DNA of 64,000 nucleotides from Myxococcales bacterium (GCA_016716835.1 JADJUW010000001.1:2128001-2192000), one strand, 5' to 3'. Counted from the stretch's first letter, positions 28,122 through 35,921 are shown. Numbers and translations: made by a program. The notes: a model not told the origin generated them from the sequence alone.

Positions 28122-29057
28122 ATGCTGAAGAAAACGCTTCCCATCATCATCGGCTGCCTCATCGGCATGTATGCGCTCGTAGAATTCTACGTGCCGCACT
28201 ACCACGCCAAAGAGTTGATGAAAGAAATCCTCGACTACGCCGCCATCCTAGGCGCGGCGGCATTCGTGCTCGGCGCCATCAACGTGTTCCAGGTGTCGTG
28301 GCCCAAGATTCGTCGCCGCGAGGAAGACTGGCAATATAAAGTTGTCATGCTGGTTGCCGCCTCGGCCATGTTGCTTGCCGGCGTGAGCTGGGAAGCCCTG
28401 CGTGGCAAGGACGATGCGCCGGTGGTGCAAAAGACCGCGAGCGCGACCTCGGCGCTGGTAATCGATACCGAGCCTGGGGTCGAGGTGACGGTCAACGGCC
28501 GCGCGCTTTCACCTGACTACCTTAAGGAACTGGGCGGCGATGCGCAGGCGTTGACGCGCGGCGAGGCGGTAACCCTAGCGGTGCCGGCTGGCGAGTATGC
28601 GCTTGGGTTCTCGCGCCGGGCTATCGGCTATTCCGCGCCCAGCAGCACCGTCGTGCTGGCTGCCGGTGAGCGCGCCGCGGTGCGTGCCGTGCCATCGATG
28701 CAATGGGGCAAGGATGGCCGGGTAAAAACGTGGCTCTACGATTACGTGTTTGCCCCGTGCAACTCGACCATGTTTGCGCTCTTGGCATTTTTTGTCGTGT
28801 CGGCGGCATTCCGCGCCTTTCGCGCCCGCAACACCGAGGCGGCCTTGCTGCTCGGCTCGGCCATCTTCATTCTCGTCGGCATGGCGCCATTTGGTCGCCT
28901 TATTTCGGATTCGCTCCCCGATATTGCCAATTGGATCATCGAAATCCCCAGCAACTCGGGCCGGCGCGCCATCATGATGGGCGCGGCCATTGGCGGCATT
29001 GCCACCGGCTTGCGCATTATCCTAGGCCTCGAGCGTTCGCACCTGGGAGAAGGCTAA
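28122..29057 (+). CDS. Unknown six-helix membrane protein with a PEGA-like insert
   Basis: This 311-residue protein has three N-terminal helices (about 5-24, 38-62, 74-93), an insert of roughly 100 residues (105-205), and three more helices (about 215-235, 241-262, 286-303). The insert contains VIDTEPGVEVTVNGR and VTLAVPAGEYALGFSRR, which resemble PEGA-type beta domains (TxPxGAxVxVNG ... vxvpaGxyxl). No Shine-Dalgarno sequence is apparent before ATG 28122. The next gene starts one base after its stop, with GGGAGAAGG as its site. Confidence 0.78.
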   Translation: MLKKTLPIIIGCLIGMYALVEFYVPHYHAKELMKEILDYAAILGAAAFVLGAINVFQVSWPKIRRREEDWQYKVVMLVAASAMLLAGVSWEALRGKDDAPVVQKTASATSALVIDTEPGVEVTVNGRALSPDYLKELGGDAQALTRGEAVTLAVPAGEYALGFSRRAIGYSAPSSTVVLAAGERAAVRAVPSMQWGKDGRVKTWLYDYVFAPCNSTMFALLAFFVVSAAFRAFRARNTEAALLLGSAIFILVGMAPFGRLISDSLPDIANWIIEIPSNSGRRAIMMGAAIGGIATGLRIILGLERSHLGEG

Positions 29058-29058
29058 C

Positions 29059-29985
29059 ATGGCAAACGCTTCACCCGATTGGACGACGCGGCTCGCTGCG
29101 TTTGACCGCCGCTGGCTATTTCTCATCATGGGGTTTGCCATCGTGCTGCCGCTCTTGCGGCCGTGCGGGATCCCTGTGGTGCCCACCCCGATGGTACGCG
29201 CCGCCTATTCGCAGGTTGAGGCGCTCAAAGAAAATGACGTGGTGTTTCTCTCGCTGGATCTCGACCCAGCGTCGACACCCGAACTGGAGCCTTTCTATAA
29301 AGCGGTCATGCTCCACCTCAAGCGCAAGAACGTTAAGATCGTGATCGCGACCACGTGGTATTCGGCGCCGCCACTAGTGGAGAGTTGGATTCGCTCCGGC
29401 CTGGAAACGCAGCTTATTCCCGAAGGCGACAAGAGCTACAAGGGCGCCAAAGATCGCGTCTATAAGAAAAATGTCGACTACGTGTATCTTGGATTTCGCG
29501 AAGGCAAGACCGCGACCATCGCGAACATGGGCGCGGATCTGCGCAAAACGTTCGACGGCCGCGCCAACGACGGCACGCTGCTCGACAACATTCCTTTTAT
29601 GAGCGGCATCAAGGCGCTCAAAGACTTCAAGCTGTCGATTTTGATCTCGGCTGGCTCGCCTGGTGCCAAAGAATATGTGCAGTACGTGCAGGCGCGCTAC
29701 GGCCTCAAGATGATCGCCTCTTGCACCGCCGTCCTGCTGACCGACCTGGCGCCGTATTATCAATCGGGCCAATTGCTCGGCGTCGTGGGCGGCCTGGTGT
29801 CGGCCGCCGAATACGAGGTGCTGGTAGGCCGCAATGGCTCGGCGATCAAGGGCGCCGACGTCCTCAACTTTGGCCACATGGTCGTCGTGCTCGCGATCAT
29901 CCTCGGCAACATCATCTATTTTGTTGGGCGACGCGCGCGCCGCGCATCCGGGCGCGCCGTGCCACAACCCAAGGGGGCCGCATGA
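29059..29985 (+). CDS. Unknown membrane-tethered alpha/beta protein
   Basis: The 308-residue protein is anchored at both ends: an N-terminal helix (WLFLIMGFAIVLPLL, about 20-36) and a C-terminal helix (MVVVLAIILGNIIYFVG, about 275-293), with a soluble domain between. That domain has parallel-strand character: DVVFLSLDLDP, VKIVIATTWYSAP, DYVYLGFREGK and LSILISAGSPG. No catalytic signature is recognised. It likely works with the neighbouring membrane proteins; the start of the next gene overlaps its stop by 4 bases. Confidence 0.78.
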   Translation: MANASPDWTTRLAAFDRRWLFLIMGFAIVLPLLRPCGIPVVPTPMVRAAYSQVEALKENDVVFLSLDLDPASTPELEPFYKAVMLHLKRKNVKIVIATTWYSAPPLVESWIRSGLETQLIPEGDKSYKGAKDRVYKKNVDYVYLGFREGKTATIANMGADLRKTFDGRANDGTLLDNIPFMSGIKALKDFKLSILISAGSPGAKEYVQYVQARYGLKMIASCTAVLLTDLAPYYQSGQLLGVVGGLVSAAEYEVLVGRNGSAIKGADVLNFGHMVVVLAIILGNIIYFVGRRARRASGRAVPQPKGAA

Positions 29986-31034
29986 CGCCGCTAGCTACCA
30001 TGGACGTGATTGGTTACTGGATCGCAATTTTTCTTACGATCTGTATTTTGTCGTATCTCTACAAAGACAACCCTTTCTACAAATTTGCCGAGCACCTGTT
30101 TATTGGCGTCTCGCTCGGCTACGTGATCGTGCAGCAGTATCACGATGGCCTTAAGGAAAAGCTCGTGGTCCCGCTCATGCACCAATTTGGCTTTGGCGAG
30201 GGCGAAAAGGGCGCGGGCCTGATGTCGATGTGGGACAAGCTGCTCGCCGGCCAAAACTATGAGCCGTGGTTTTCGTCGGGGTGGTGGAAGCTGGTGCCGC
30301 TGCTGCTCATCGCGCTGATGTTTACGAAGGCGCTTTCGCGCAAGCACAGTTGGATCGGCCGTTATCCGCTGGCACTGGTCGTTGGCCTTTACGCGGGCTT
30401 ACAGATCAACGCGCTGGTGCAAAGCGACCTCGGCAAGCAGCTTGGCCAGGCGAGCCGGCCGCTCTATGTCGAAAAAATGAATCTCAACACCGCGAGTGCC
30501 GAGGCGCTGGGCGCGCTGCCAGGCATGACGCCGGTTACCGCCGCCAAGCTCGTCGACGAACGCAAGGTGACCCCATTTAAGGACGTTGGCGACGCCATGA
30601 CGCGCGCCTCGCTCTCGGCCGATGAGCGCGAGGTGCTGAGCGTTAAGCGCGGCCAACTAGTTGGCCTCGACGCCAAGGCCGGCGTCGCGGACCGCCAGGT
30701 CAACTGGTTTGGCGTGTTTTCTAACGTGCTGCTGCTGCTCGGCACGCTGGCCACCCTGCTCTATTTCTATTACTCGTTTGCGCACAAGGGCCTGATCGGC
30801 GGCTATTCGCGCTTTGGCGTGTGGATCTTGATGATTGGCTTTGGCGCCAGCTTTGGCTTCACCGTGCAGGGCCGCATCGCGTTGGCCATTGGTCGCGCCA
30901 AGACCGTGATGGGTGAATCATTTGCGATGCCGCAAGATGCGGCGCAGGTAAATAGCCCGATCGTGGCGATCATCTCGATCTTGATCATCGTCGCCGGCAT
31001 CGCGTTCTGGGAACGTCGGCAGGCCAAGGCCTAG
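29982..31034 (+). CDS. Polytopic membrane protein with an embedded ComEA-like helix-hairpin-helix
   Basis: The 350-residue protein has four N-terminal helices (to about residue 143), then a soluble insert (about 160-235), then three more helices. The insert contains NLNTASAEALGALPGMTPVTAAKLVDER followed by FKDVGDAM in the order of a ComEA/HhH motif, a fold usually used for DNA binding (I quote only parts of it: NLNTASAEALGALPGM at its start). Its presence between transmembrane helices is unusual. ATG 29982 overlaps the upstream TGA and is preceded by AAGGGGG. The longer frame upstream lies inside the previous gene and is a shadow. Confidence 0.8.
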   Translation: MTPLATMDVIGYWIAIFLTICILSYLYKDNPFYKFAEHLFIGVSLGYVIVQQYHDGLKEKLVVPLMHQFGFGEGEKGAGLMSMWDKLLAGQNYEPWFSSGWWKLVPLLLIALMFTKALSRKHSWIGRYPLALVVGLYAGLQINALVQSDLGKQLGQASRPLYVEKMNLNTASAEALGALPGMTPVTAAKLVDERKVTPFKDVGDAMTRASLSADEREVLSVKRGQLVGLDAKAGVADRQVNWFGVFSNVLLLLGTLATLLYFYYSFAHKGLIGGYSRFGVWILMIGFGASFGFTVQGRIALAIGRAKTVMGESFAMPQDAAQVNSPIVAIISILIIVAGIAFWERRQAKA

Positions 31035-31038
31035 GGCC

Positions 31039-32445
31039 ATGACGTACGCGTCGTTTATAGGCAAGCGCTACCTCTACGGCAGCGGCGACCGCGCGATGGC
31101 ACGATCCTCGATCGTCAGCCTCGCCGTGGCGGTGGTCCTCAGCTTGCTGCTGCTAAACGACATCGGCGGCCAGACGACCGCCATCATGGTGTTTATTGCC
31201 AGCGCCAGCGCCATCGTGACGGCGCTGCTTGCCTTGTTCACCGTCTTCACCAGCGTCGCGATGCTGGGGGTGGTCTTTGGCGTGGCGGCGCTCACTACGG
31301 TGATGGCGGTCACCACGGGCTTCGAACAACAGTTTCGCGACAAGGTGCTCGGCGTCAATGCGCACGTGATCGTGCAGCGCCCCGACTTTGTCGACTACGA
31401 GCAGGTCGAGCGCATCGCGCGCAACATCGATCCGCAGGTGGTCGGCGTGCAGCCGTTTGTTTTCACCGAAATGCTGGTCACCAACGGCCGCGGCAAGATT
31501 TCAGGCGTCGCGATCAAGGGCATCGACCCGGCGCGGGCCGCTGAAACGCTCGATCTCGATCGCCACATGGTCAAGGGCAAGGTGGCCGACCTCGCCGCCG
31601 GAGAAAAGCCAGCCGCGCCCGGCGTCGCCGCGCCGATTATCATTGGGCAAGAGCTCGCTAAAAAGCTCGGGGTCGAGGTGGGTTCCGATATCCGCGTTGT
31701 CATTCCCGTGGCGGCGAGTGAGCTCGAGGCGAGCAACTTGCGGGTGCCGACACCCCGTACCCGCAGCTACCGGGTGGCAGGCATTTTTTACTCGGGCTTT
31801 GAAGAATACGACAAGCGCCTCATGTACGTCGGGCTGCACGAAGGCCAAGCGCTGCTGGCGCGCGGCAACCTGGTCACGGGCGTGGAGCTTAAGGTGCGCG
31901 ACGTCGACGAGGCCAAGCGGGTCGGCGACAAGCTGCGCCGCGCGCTGCGAGAACTCGACCGCGGCTTTGACTTCGACGTCAAGGATTGGTTCGAGCTTAA
32001 TCGCCCGCTATTTAAGGCGGTACGCACGCAAAAAATTGTCATGATGATCGTGATGACGGTGATCGTCATCGTCGCCGCGTTCAACATGATCGCCGCGCTC
32101 GCCACCATGGTCACGCAAAAAAGCCGCGAGGTCTCGATGCTCAAATCCATGGGCGCCACCGACCGCCGCATCGGCGACGTCTTCCTCATCGTCGGCAGCG
32201 CGATTGGCGTGATTGGCACCACCCTCGGCGTTGGCCTCGGGCTGCTCACGTCCTGGCTCATCTCGTCATTTGGTTTCCGCCTCGATCCGGCGGTCTACAT
32301 GATCGACCGCCTGCCTATACGAGTTATCCCGATGGAAGTGCTGCTGGTCGCCGGCATCACGATGATCATCAGCTGGCTTGCGACGTTGCTGCCCTCGCTG
32401 CGCGCCGCCCGCATGCAGCCCGTCGACGGCCTGCGCTACGACTAG
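31039..32445 (+). CDS. LolC/LolE-type (FtsX-fold) ABC permease, orphan
   Basis: This 468-residue protein matches the LolC/E family: FIGKRYL at the N-terminus, TGFEQQFRDKVLGVNAHV at about 93-110, a MacB-type extracytoplasmic domain, and the C-terminal three-helix FtsX module with KSREVSMLKSMGATDRRI and PSLRAARMQPVDGLRYD. LolC/E works with the ATPase LolD to release lipoproteins from the inner membrane, but no LolD-like gene adjoins it. Compared with the usual LolC/E start, an extra hydrophobic hairpin of about 50 residues sits before the conserved core. It begins 4 bases after the membrane cluster and is likely cotranscribed. Confidence 0.88.
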   Translation: MTYASFIGKRYLYGSGDRAMARSSIVSLAVAVVLSLLLLNDIGGQTTAIMVFIASASAIVTALLALFTVFTSVAMLGVVFGVAALTTVMAVTTGFEQQFRDKVLGVNAHVIVQRPDFVDYEQVERIARNIDPQVVGVQPFVFTEMLVTNGRGKISGVAIKGIDPARAAETLDLDRHMVKGKVADLAAGEKPAAPGVAAPIIIGQELAKKLGVEVGSDIRVVIPVAASELEASNLRVPTPRTRSYRVAGIFYSGFEEYDKRLMYVGLHEGQALLARGNLVTGVELKVRDVDEAKRVGDKLRRALRELDRGFDFDVKDWFELNRPLFKAVRTQKIVMMIVMTVIVIVAAFNMIAALATMVTQKSREVSMLKSMGATDRRIGDVFLIVGSAIGVIGTTLGVGLGLLTSWLISSFGFRLDPAVYMIDRLPIRVIPMEVLLVAGITMIISWLATLLPSLRAARMQPVDGLRYD

Positions 32446-32590
32446 GGGTCACTCTCGGCCCGAAATTCAAACGCTATTTCCACTGGTTAGTTAGGCTACT
32501 GCGTGATCACGTTGCAGAGAACGTGACTACGCAGCACCGGATCCAACATCTGATAATTGCAGGCAAATTGGGAGCTGAGAGTGACCCTAG
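32442..32590. mobile_element. MITE-like element bounded by imperfect inverted repeats
   Basis: The left end CTAGGGGTCACTCTCGGC (from 32442) is an imperfect inverted copy of the right end GCTGAGAGTGACCCTAG (to 32590), spanning 149 bases. The left end overlaps the stop codon of the LolC/E-like gene. The right end recurs in direct orientation at 34041-34071. The interior has no open frame of note. The pattern fits a non-autonomous element or the terminal repeats of an insertion sequence; no transposase is present. Confidence 0.5.
32560..32590 (+). repeat. 31-base direct repeat, copy 1
   Basis: A 31-base stretch beginning CAGGC and ending GAGAGTGACCCTAG is shared with 34041-34071 at 29 of 31 positions, of which the last 21 bases are identical. 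It is followed by a short tandem CCCTAGTCCG unit repeated twice. Such length is far beyond chance in 64 kb. Confidence 0.85.
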
Positions 32591-32606
32591 TCCGCCCTAG
32601 TCCGCC

Positions 32607-33332
32607 CTACTTGGTGCGGCTAATTAGATTGTTGAACTCGGCGAACCTAACGAAGGCTCGAGAGCTCGCATCAATGGCGCCAGCGAGCTTGGTCTTTGCC
32701 TGCTTGTATTCGCGCGCGAGATACGTCGCCATGGTCGCGTTGCCGTACCCGGCCACTAACATGATGGCGTTCAAGCCGGTAACGTCAGCCTGGCCAACGT
32801 CGACGAGATCATGCCCAATGGAAAGGCCAATCGCCGCGGCCACGACGTTCAAGGTGGCCGCGATTACCATTGTTCTTGCTGATCGAAAGACTTTGGTCGC
32901 CTGGCCTTCCGCCATAGCGGTCGTGAAGACTTGCTTGACGTTATCGGCTTCGAGGCCGCGCGCCCACGTTCGCCCAGGATGTTTGGCATCGTAGGCGGCT
33001 ATGGCCCCCTTGGCCTTGGCTATGGCTTGGCGGCGCTCGTGCGGGTTTTCGACGCTGTCGGCGGCATGGAGGTCAGCTTCGATTTGTAGCGGGTGATCGG
33101 CCGCGCCAAGCGGCGAGAGCGCGCCGCCGAGCGAGACGTTGGAAGCCTGCTTAGATTGCCGCTTTTTGGCGCTGAGCAGGCCCCGCTTGCCACGCGCGCT
33201 CACGGTGGAGGCGCCCTGGGCTGCCGCTGGTCGCACCGACGTAGCAGGGGACGTGCGCTTGGCAGCATTGGCCATGCCTATAGGCCCGGTCGCGAGGGCC
33301 ACAACTATTGCGACAATTAGGTTTTTCGACAT
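32607..33332 (-). CDS. Exported protein of unknown function
   Basis: The 241-residue protein has a signal peptide (MSKNLIVAIVVALATGPIG, cleavage near ANA), a basic low-complexity stretch, then a helical domain with a hydrophobic segment (VIAATLNVVAAAIGLSIG) and a C-terminal helix rich in Lys/Arg. ATG 33332 is preferred over upstream GTG/ATG codons because it starts the signal peptide. It lies in the accessory pocket between the repeat copies. No family recognised. Confidence 0.65.
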   Translation of the reverse strand: MSKNLIVAIVVALATGPIGMANAAKRTSPATSVRPAAAQGASTVSARGKRGLLSAKKRQSKQASNVSLGGALSPLGAADHPLQIEADLHAADSVENPHERRQAIAKAKGAIAAYDAKHPGRTWARGLEADNVKQVFTTAMAEGQATKVFRSARTMVIAATLNVVAAAIGLSIGHDLVDVGQADVTGLNAIMLVAGYGNATMATYLAREYKQAKTKLAGAIDASSRAFVRFAEFNNLISRTK

Positions 33333-33662
33333 AAACCTGACATAATGCATCACCCGTGCCAGCCCAATTGGCAGGCGTAAGTGCTGATCAACGCTAGCGC
33401 AGCGCCGCTGAGCTCTGGCGAGCTGAGGACAACCTGCCCCACCGCAGGCTCAGACGATGGGATCACTTGTCTTCGGGCCGACTATCTTGCGGCCCCCGGC
33501 TAGGTCTTCCCGGGCAGCGCATCGCACCATTGCCAGCGTGCTCACGATAGTGGGGCTTCGGTTGGCGGATTTGGAGAGGCGTCGCCGTTCATTGAATAGG
33601 GCGACCTTAGTAATGGTCATCTGAATATTGTGACCAGGATGAAATTCCTTAGGAGGACCACC

Positions 33663-33941
33663 ATGTGGCGCCGGGCCGCTGGCCGTTCTTTTGGCCGCGG
33701 CCGGCGCATTGTTTCGTTCGTAGAAAATTTCACCGACGCCAGTAAAGAAAGTGTGAGCGATCAGGGACGCTCCTCATCGTTTCATTGCGCCGGGCGCGGC
33801 TTTAAATGGCCAGCGCCCCGGCGCTCCATCGCAAGCCAAGTGCTGCCCGCGCTAACGCGTACACACGACGTGGCTTTACGCACCTCAAGCCCTCGTCAAC
33901 GCCAAAGACGACGTGGGCATTGCTGGTCCCGATGGATTTGA
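33663..33941 (+). pseudogene. Possible degraded small exported protein
   Basis: ATG 33663 has a near-perfect Shine-Dalgarno sequence (AGGAGG, 6 bases upstream), yet the 92-residue product is Arg-rich and resembles no protein. A shifted frame immediately after the start encodes a hydrophobic signal-like run (LAVLLAAAGALF) that stops within 20 codons. The site may be the remains of a gene broken by small indels. Evidence is weak. Confidence 0.25.
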
Positions 33942-34040
33942 ACCGCACACGCAGACCGCGGCAATGGAAATTCCGCTCTTTGGTCTGCATATAATTGAAA
34001 GCAATAGGGAATCTACCCCCGTGAGTCCCCCCAAGGATGA

Positions 34041-34071
34041 CAGGCTAATCGGGAGCTGAGAGTGACCCTAG
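34041..34071 (+). repeat. 31-base direct repeat, copy 2
   Basis: This copy matches 32560-32590 at 29 of 31 positions and ends 7 bases before the stop of the DUF2262-like gene. The two copies lie in the same orientation about 1.48 kb apart and bracket the exported-protein gene and the gene-poor stretch. Confidence 0.85.
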
Positions 34072-34078
34072 ATATCTA

Positions 34079-34831
34079 CTATTGCAATTGTACGTCGCGG
34101 ATTCCCCCACGACCCGTCAACTTAACGACAAGACCGTGATCGCCAAATATCTCACCACACGAGAAGTCCAAGCAAACCGACTTCGAATCAACTCGAACTT
34201 CCGTTGGCTTCAGCCGCCGAAGAAATTCGTTTTCAGAGATCGGCTTGTCGAGCCAAGTCTCGTTTGCAAGTCGAAGCATTTTTTTTGCTATGAACTTGGG
34301 CACTTCGGCGAACCTCAGACTTGTTTTTGCGAAGAGTGCCGAGGCCCCCGCAATGGCATCCTCGTCGACAAGAAGGCTAACGGTTCGCCCATACAGTTTC
34401 AGGCGACCTTCATACGTTTGAGTGCGTGCCCGGCGAATGAGTGCGCCTAGCACCGGATCCTTCAGTCGAATTGTTGCAGACACAGTTTTGTCAGCTCTCC
34501 CGAGACCACTGCTCCCTTGAACCCGCACAAACCGTCCGGTCAATTCTGAAGTGATCAGTCTATTCGGTCGGCGAGGTTGCAGGGTGGCGGAAAACCGGTA
34601 GGTCTTGCCTGTTGTTAGCCTCTTGGAGGAGCGAACGGCATCGCCTGAATTCAAGTGCGGTGGCAACAACACGCGCAACAGCGCCTTGGACGAATCACCA
34701 TCTGGCAATATGCGCCAGGGGCGAAGAAAAACAACGCCCCTCCAATGGCGCCCTTCCTTCACCGCGCCTCCTCCACGGTCGAGATCTGCAACACCCTCGA
34801 TAGCAACGACCTTCCCTTTTGTTTTCACCAT
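34079..34831 (-). CDS. DUF2262-like protein
   Basis: This 250-residue protein has an N-terminal beta-rich part of about 150 residues and a C-terminal region with WLDKPISENEFLRRLKPTEV and a final segment CLDFSCGEIFGDHGLVVKLTG, which resembles the DUF2262 domain (xxxEEFxxRLxLExIxI ... DGDxFWGHSIxV). DUF2262 proteins often sit in accessory or immunity-type contexts; the role is unknown. GAGG lies 5 bases before ATG 34831. The gene is visibly lower in GC than its surroundings and neighbours repeat sequence, so recent acquisition is plausible. Confidence 0.6.
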   Translation of the reverse strand: MVKTKGKVVAIEGVADLDRGGGAVKEGRHWRGVVFLRPWRILPDGDSSKALLRVLLPPHLNSGDAVRSSKRLTTGKTYRFSATLQPRRPNRLITSELTGRFVRVQGSSGLGRADKTVSATIRLKDPVLGALIRRARTQTYEGRLKLYGRTVSLLVDEDAIAGASALFAKTSLRFAEVPKFIAKKMLRLANETWLDKPISENEFLRRLKPTEVRVDSKSVCLDFSCGEIFGDHGLVVKLTGRGGIRDVQLQ

Positions 34832-35023
34832 TCAATCCTCTCAGCGGCCTCGGTCAGTGGCAAGGCCCCACCGAGGCTATTTGGCCGATGTTGGAACACC
34901 GTCACACGCGATAATTGTTCCAGCATCTCATAGTGAAGGTGCGCTCAATGGCTTAAAAACTCGGGCAGCGCATCGCTGCCGCAACGGGTTGTGTTTGCGG
35001 GCCAGGTGCGGGATGCCTAAGGC

Positions 35024-35911
35024 ATGCTTGGAATCAATCTTAAAGGGAAGCGCGCGCTGGTCGCGGGCGTGGCAGATGACGGTGGGTTTGGCTTTGCGAT
35101 CGCCAAGGCGCTCGCCGAGGCGGGGGCGACGATTTGCGTCGGCACGTGGCCGCCGGCGCTCAGCCTGTTTAAGACGCTGCTCGAGCGCAAGATGGATGAG
35201 TCGCTCGCGATGCCCGACGGCAGCAAGCTGAGCTTCGAGAAAATTTATCCGCTCGATGCGGATTTTGATAATTGGGACATCGTGCCGCAAGCGCTGCTCG
35301 ATAACCGGCGTTATCGCGACCTCGGCGATTTCACCATCGCCGGCGTCGCCGAAGCGATGCTGAAAGACTTTGGCCCGGGCGGCGTCGATATTGTTGTGCA
35401 CAGCCTCGCCAATGGCCCTGAGGTCAAAAAGCCGCTGATGGCGACCAGCCGCGCTGGCTATCTGGCGGCGATGAGCGCGTCGAGCTATTCGCTAGTGTCG
35501 ATGGTCAAGCAGTTCTCACCGCTGATGAAGCGCGGCGGCGCTTTCTTGTCGTTGTCGTATCTCGCGGCGGACCGCGTGATTCCTGGCTATGGCGGCGGCA
35601 TGTCGGCGGCCAAGGCGGCGCTGCAGTCCGATACTCGGACACTCGCTTTTGAGGCAGGCAGGCAGTACGGCCACCGCGTCAACTGCATTTCGGCGGGGCC
35701 ATATGCGTCGCGCGCCGCCAGCGCCATTGGCGCCGTGGCGCAGATTATCGACTACGTCGGCAAGAACAGCCCCCTGCCCGATTCGCTCACCGCGCGCGAG
35801 GTCGGCACGGCGGCCGCATTTCTATGCAGCCCGCTAGCCAGCGGCATAACCGGCGAAGTCGTGCACGTCGACAAGGGTTATTCGATTATGGGAATGGGCA
35901 TTGACAAATAA
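35024..35911 (+). CDS. fabI: Enoyl-[acyl-carrier-protein] reductase FabI, plastid/Chlamydia-like type
   Basis: The 295-residue protein is a FabI-type enoyl-ACP reductase (NADH), completing each round of fatty-acid elongation. It starts KGKRALVAGVADDGGFGFAIAKALA and has the catalytic SYLAADRVIPGYGGGMSAAK region: two tyrosines and a lysine with a Tyr-x7-Lys spacing, as in plant ENR, instead of the Tyr-x6-Lys of E. coli FabI. It also carries the roughly 35-residue insertion (PDGSKLSFEKIYPLDADFD) seen in plastid and chlamydial enzymes, and the C-terminal ITGEVVHVDKGYSIMG. ATG 35024 is close to the expected start. An overlapping second gene begins after 10 bases. Confidence 0.93.
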   Translation: MLGINLKGKRALVAGVADDGGFGFAIAKALAEAGATICVGTWPPALSLFKTLLERKMDESLAMPDGSKLSFEKIYPLDADFDNWDIVPQALLDNRRYRDLGDFTIAGVAEAMLKDFGPGGVDIVVHSLANGPEVKKPLMATSRAGYLAAMSASSYSLVSMVKQFSPLMKRGGAFLSLSYLAADRVIPGYGGGMSAAKAALQSDTRTLAFEAGRQYGHRVNCISAGPYASRAASAIGAVAQIIDYVGKNSPLPDSLTAREVGTAAAFLCSPLASGITGEVVHVDKGYSIMGMGIDK

Positions 35912-35921
35912 CGCGGCCGAC

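Larger units (their letters stand above)
33354..34078. other. Gene-poor accessory stretch with possible gene debris
   Basis: This 725-base stretch has no convincing gene. A frame at 33663-33941 has a strong AGGAGG site before its ATG but an Arg-rich, non-protein-like product, while another frame just after the start reads AGPLAVLLAAAGALF, a signal-peptide-like run, so a frameshifted relic is possible. Around 33927-33950 the minus strand contains GGTTCAAATCC followed by GGGACCA, like a tRNA T-arm and acceptor end, but the stem does not pair. Copy 2 of the 31-base repeat closes the region. Confidence 0.5.

Noticed and set aside
33920..33955. A possible tRNA on the minus strand (GGTTCAAATCC and GGGACCA)
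   Set aside because: The T-stem does not pair, and no D-arm or anticodon arm is found upstream. It may be a chance or remnant sequence.
33511..34976. A 15-base repeat CGGGCAGCGCATCGC at 33511 and 34962
   Set aside because: A match of this length is expected a few times by chance in 64 kb.
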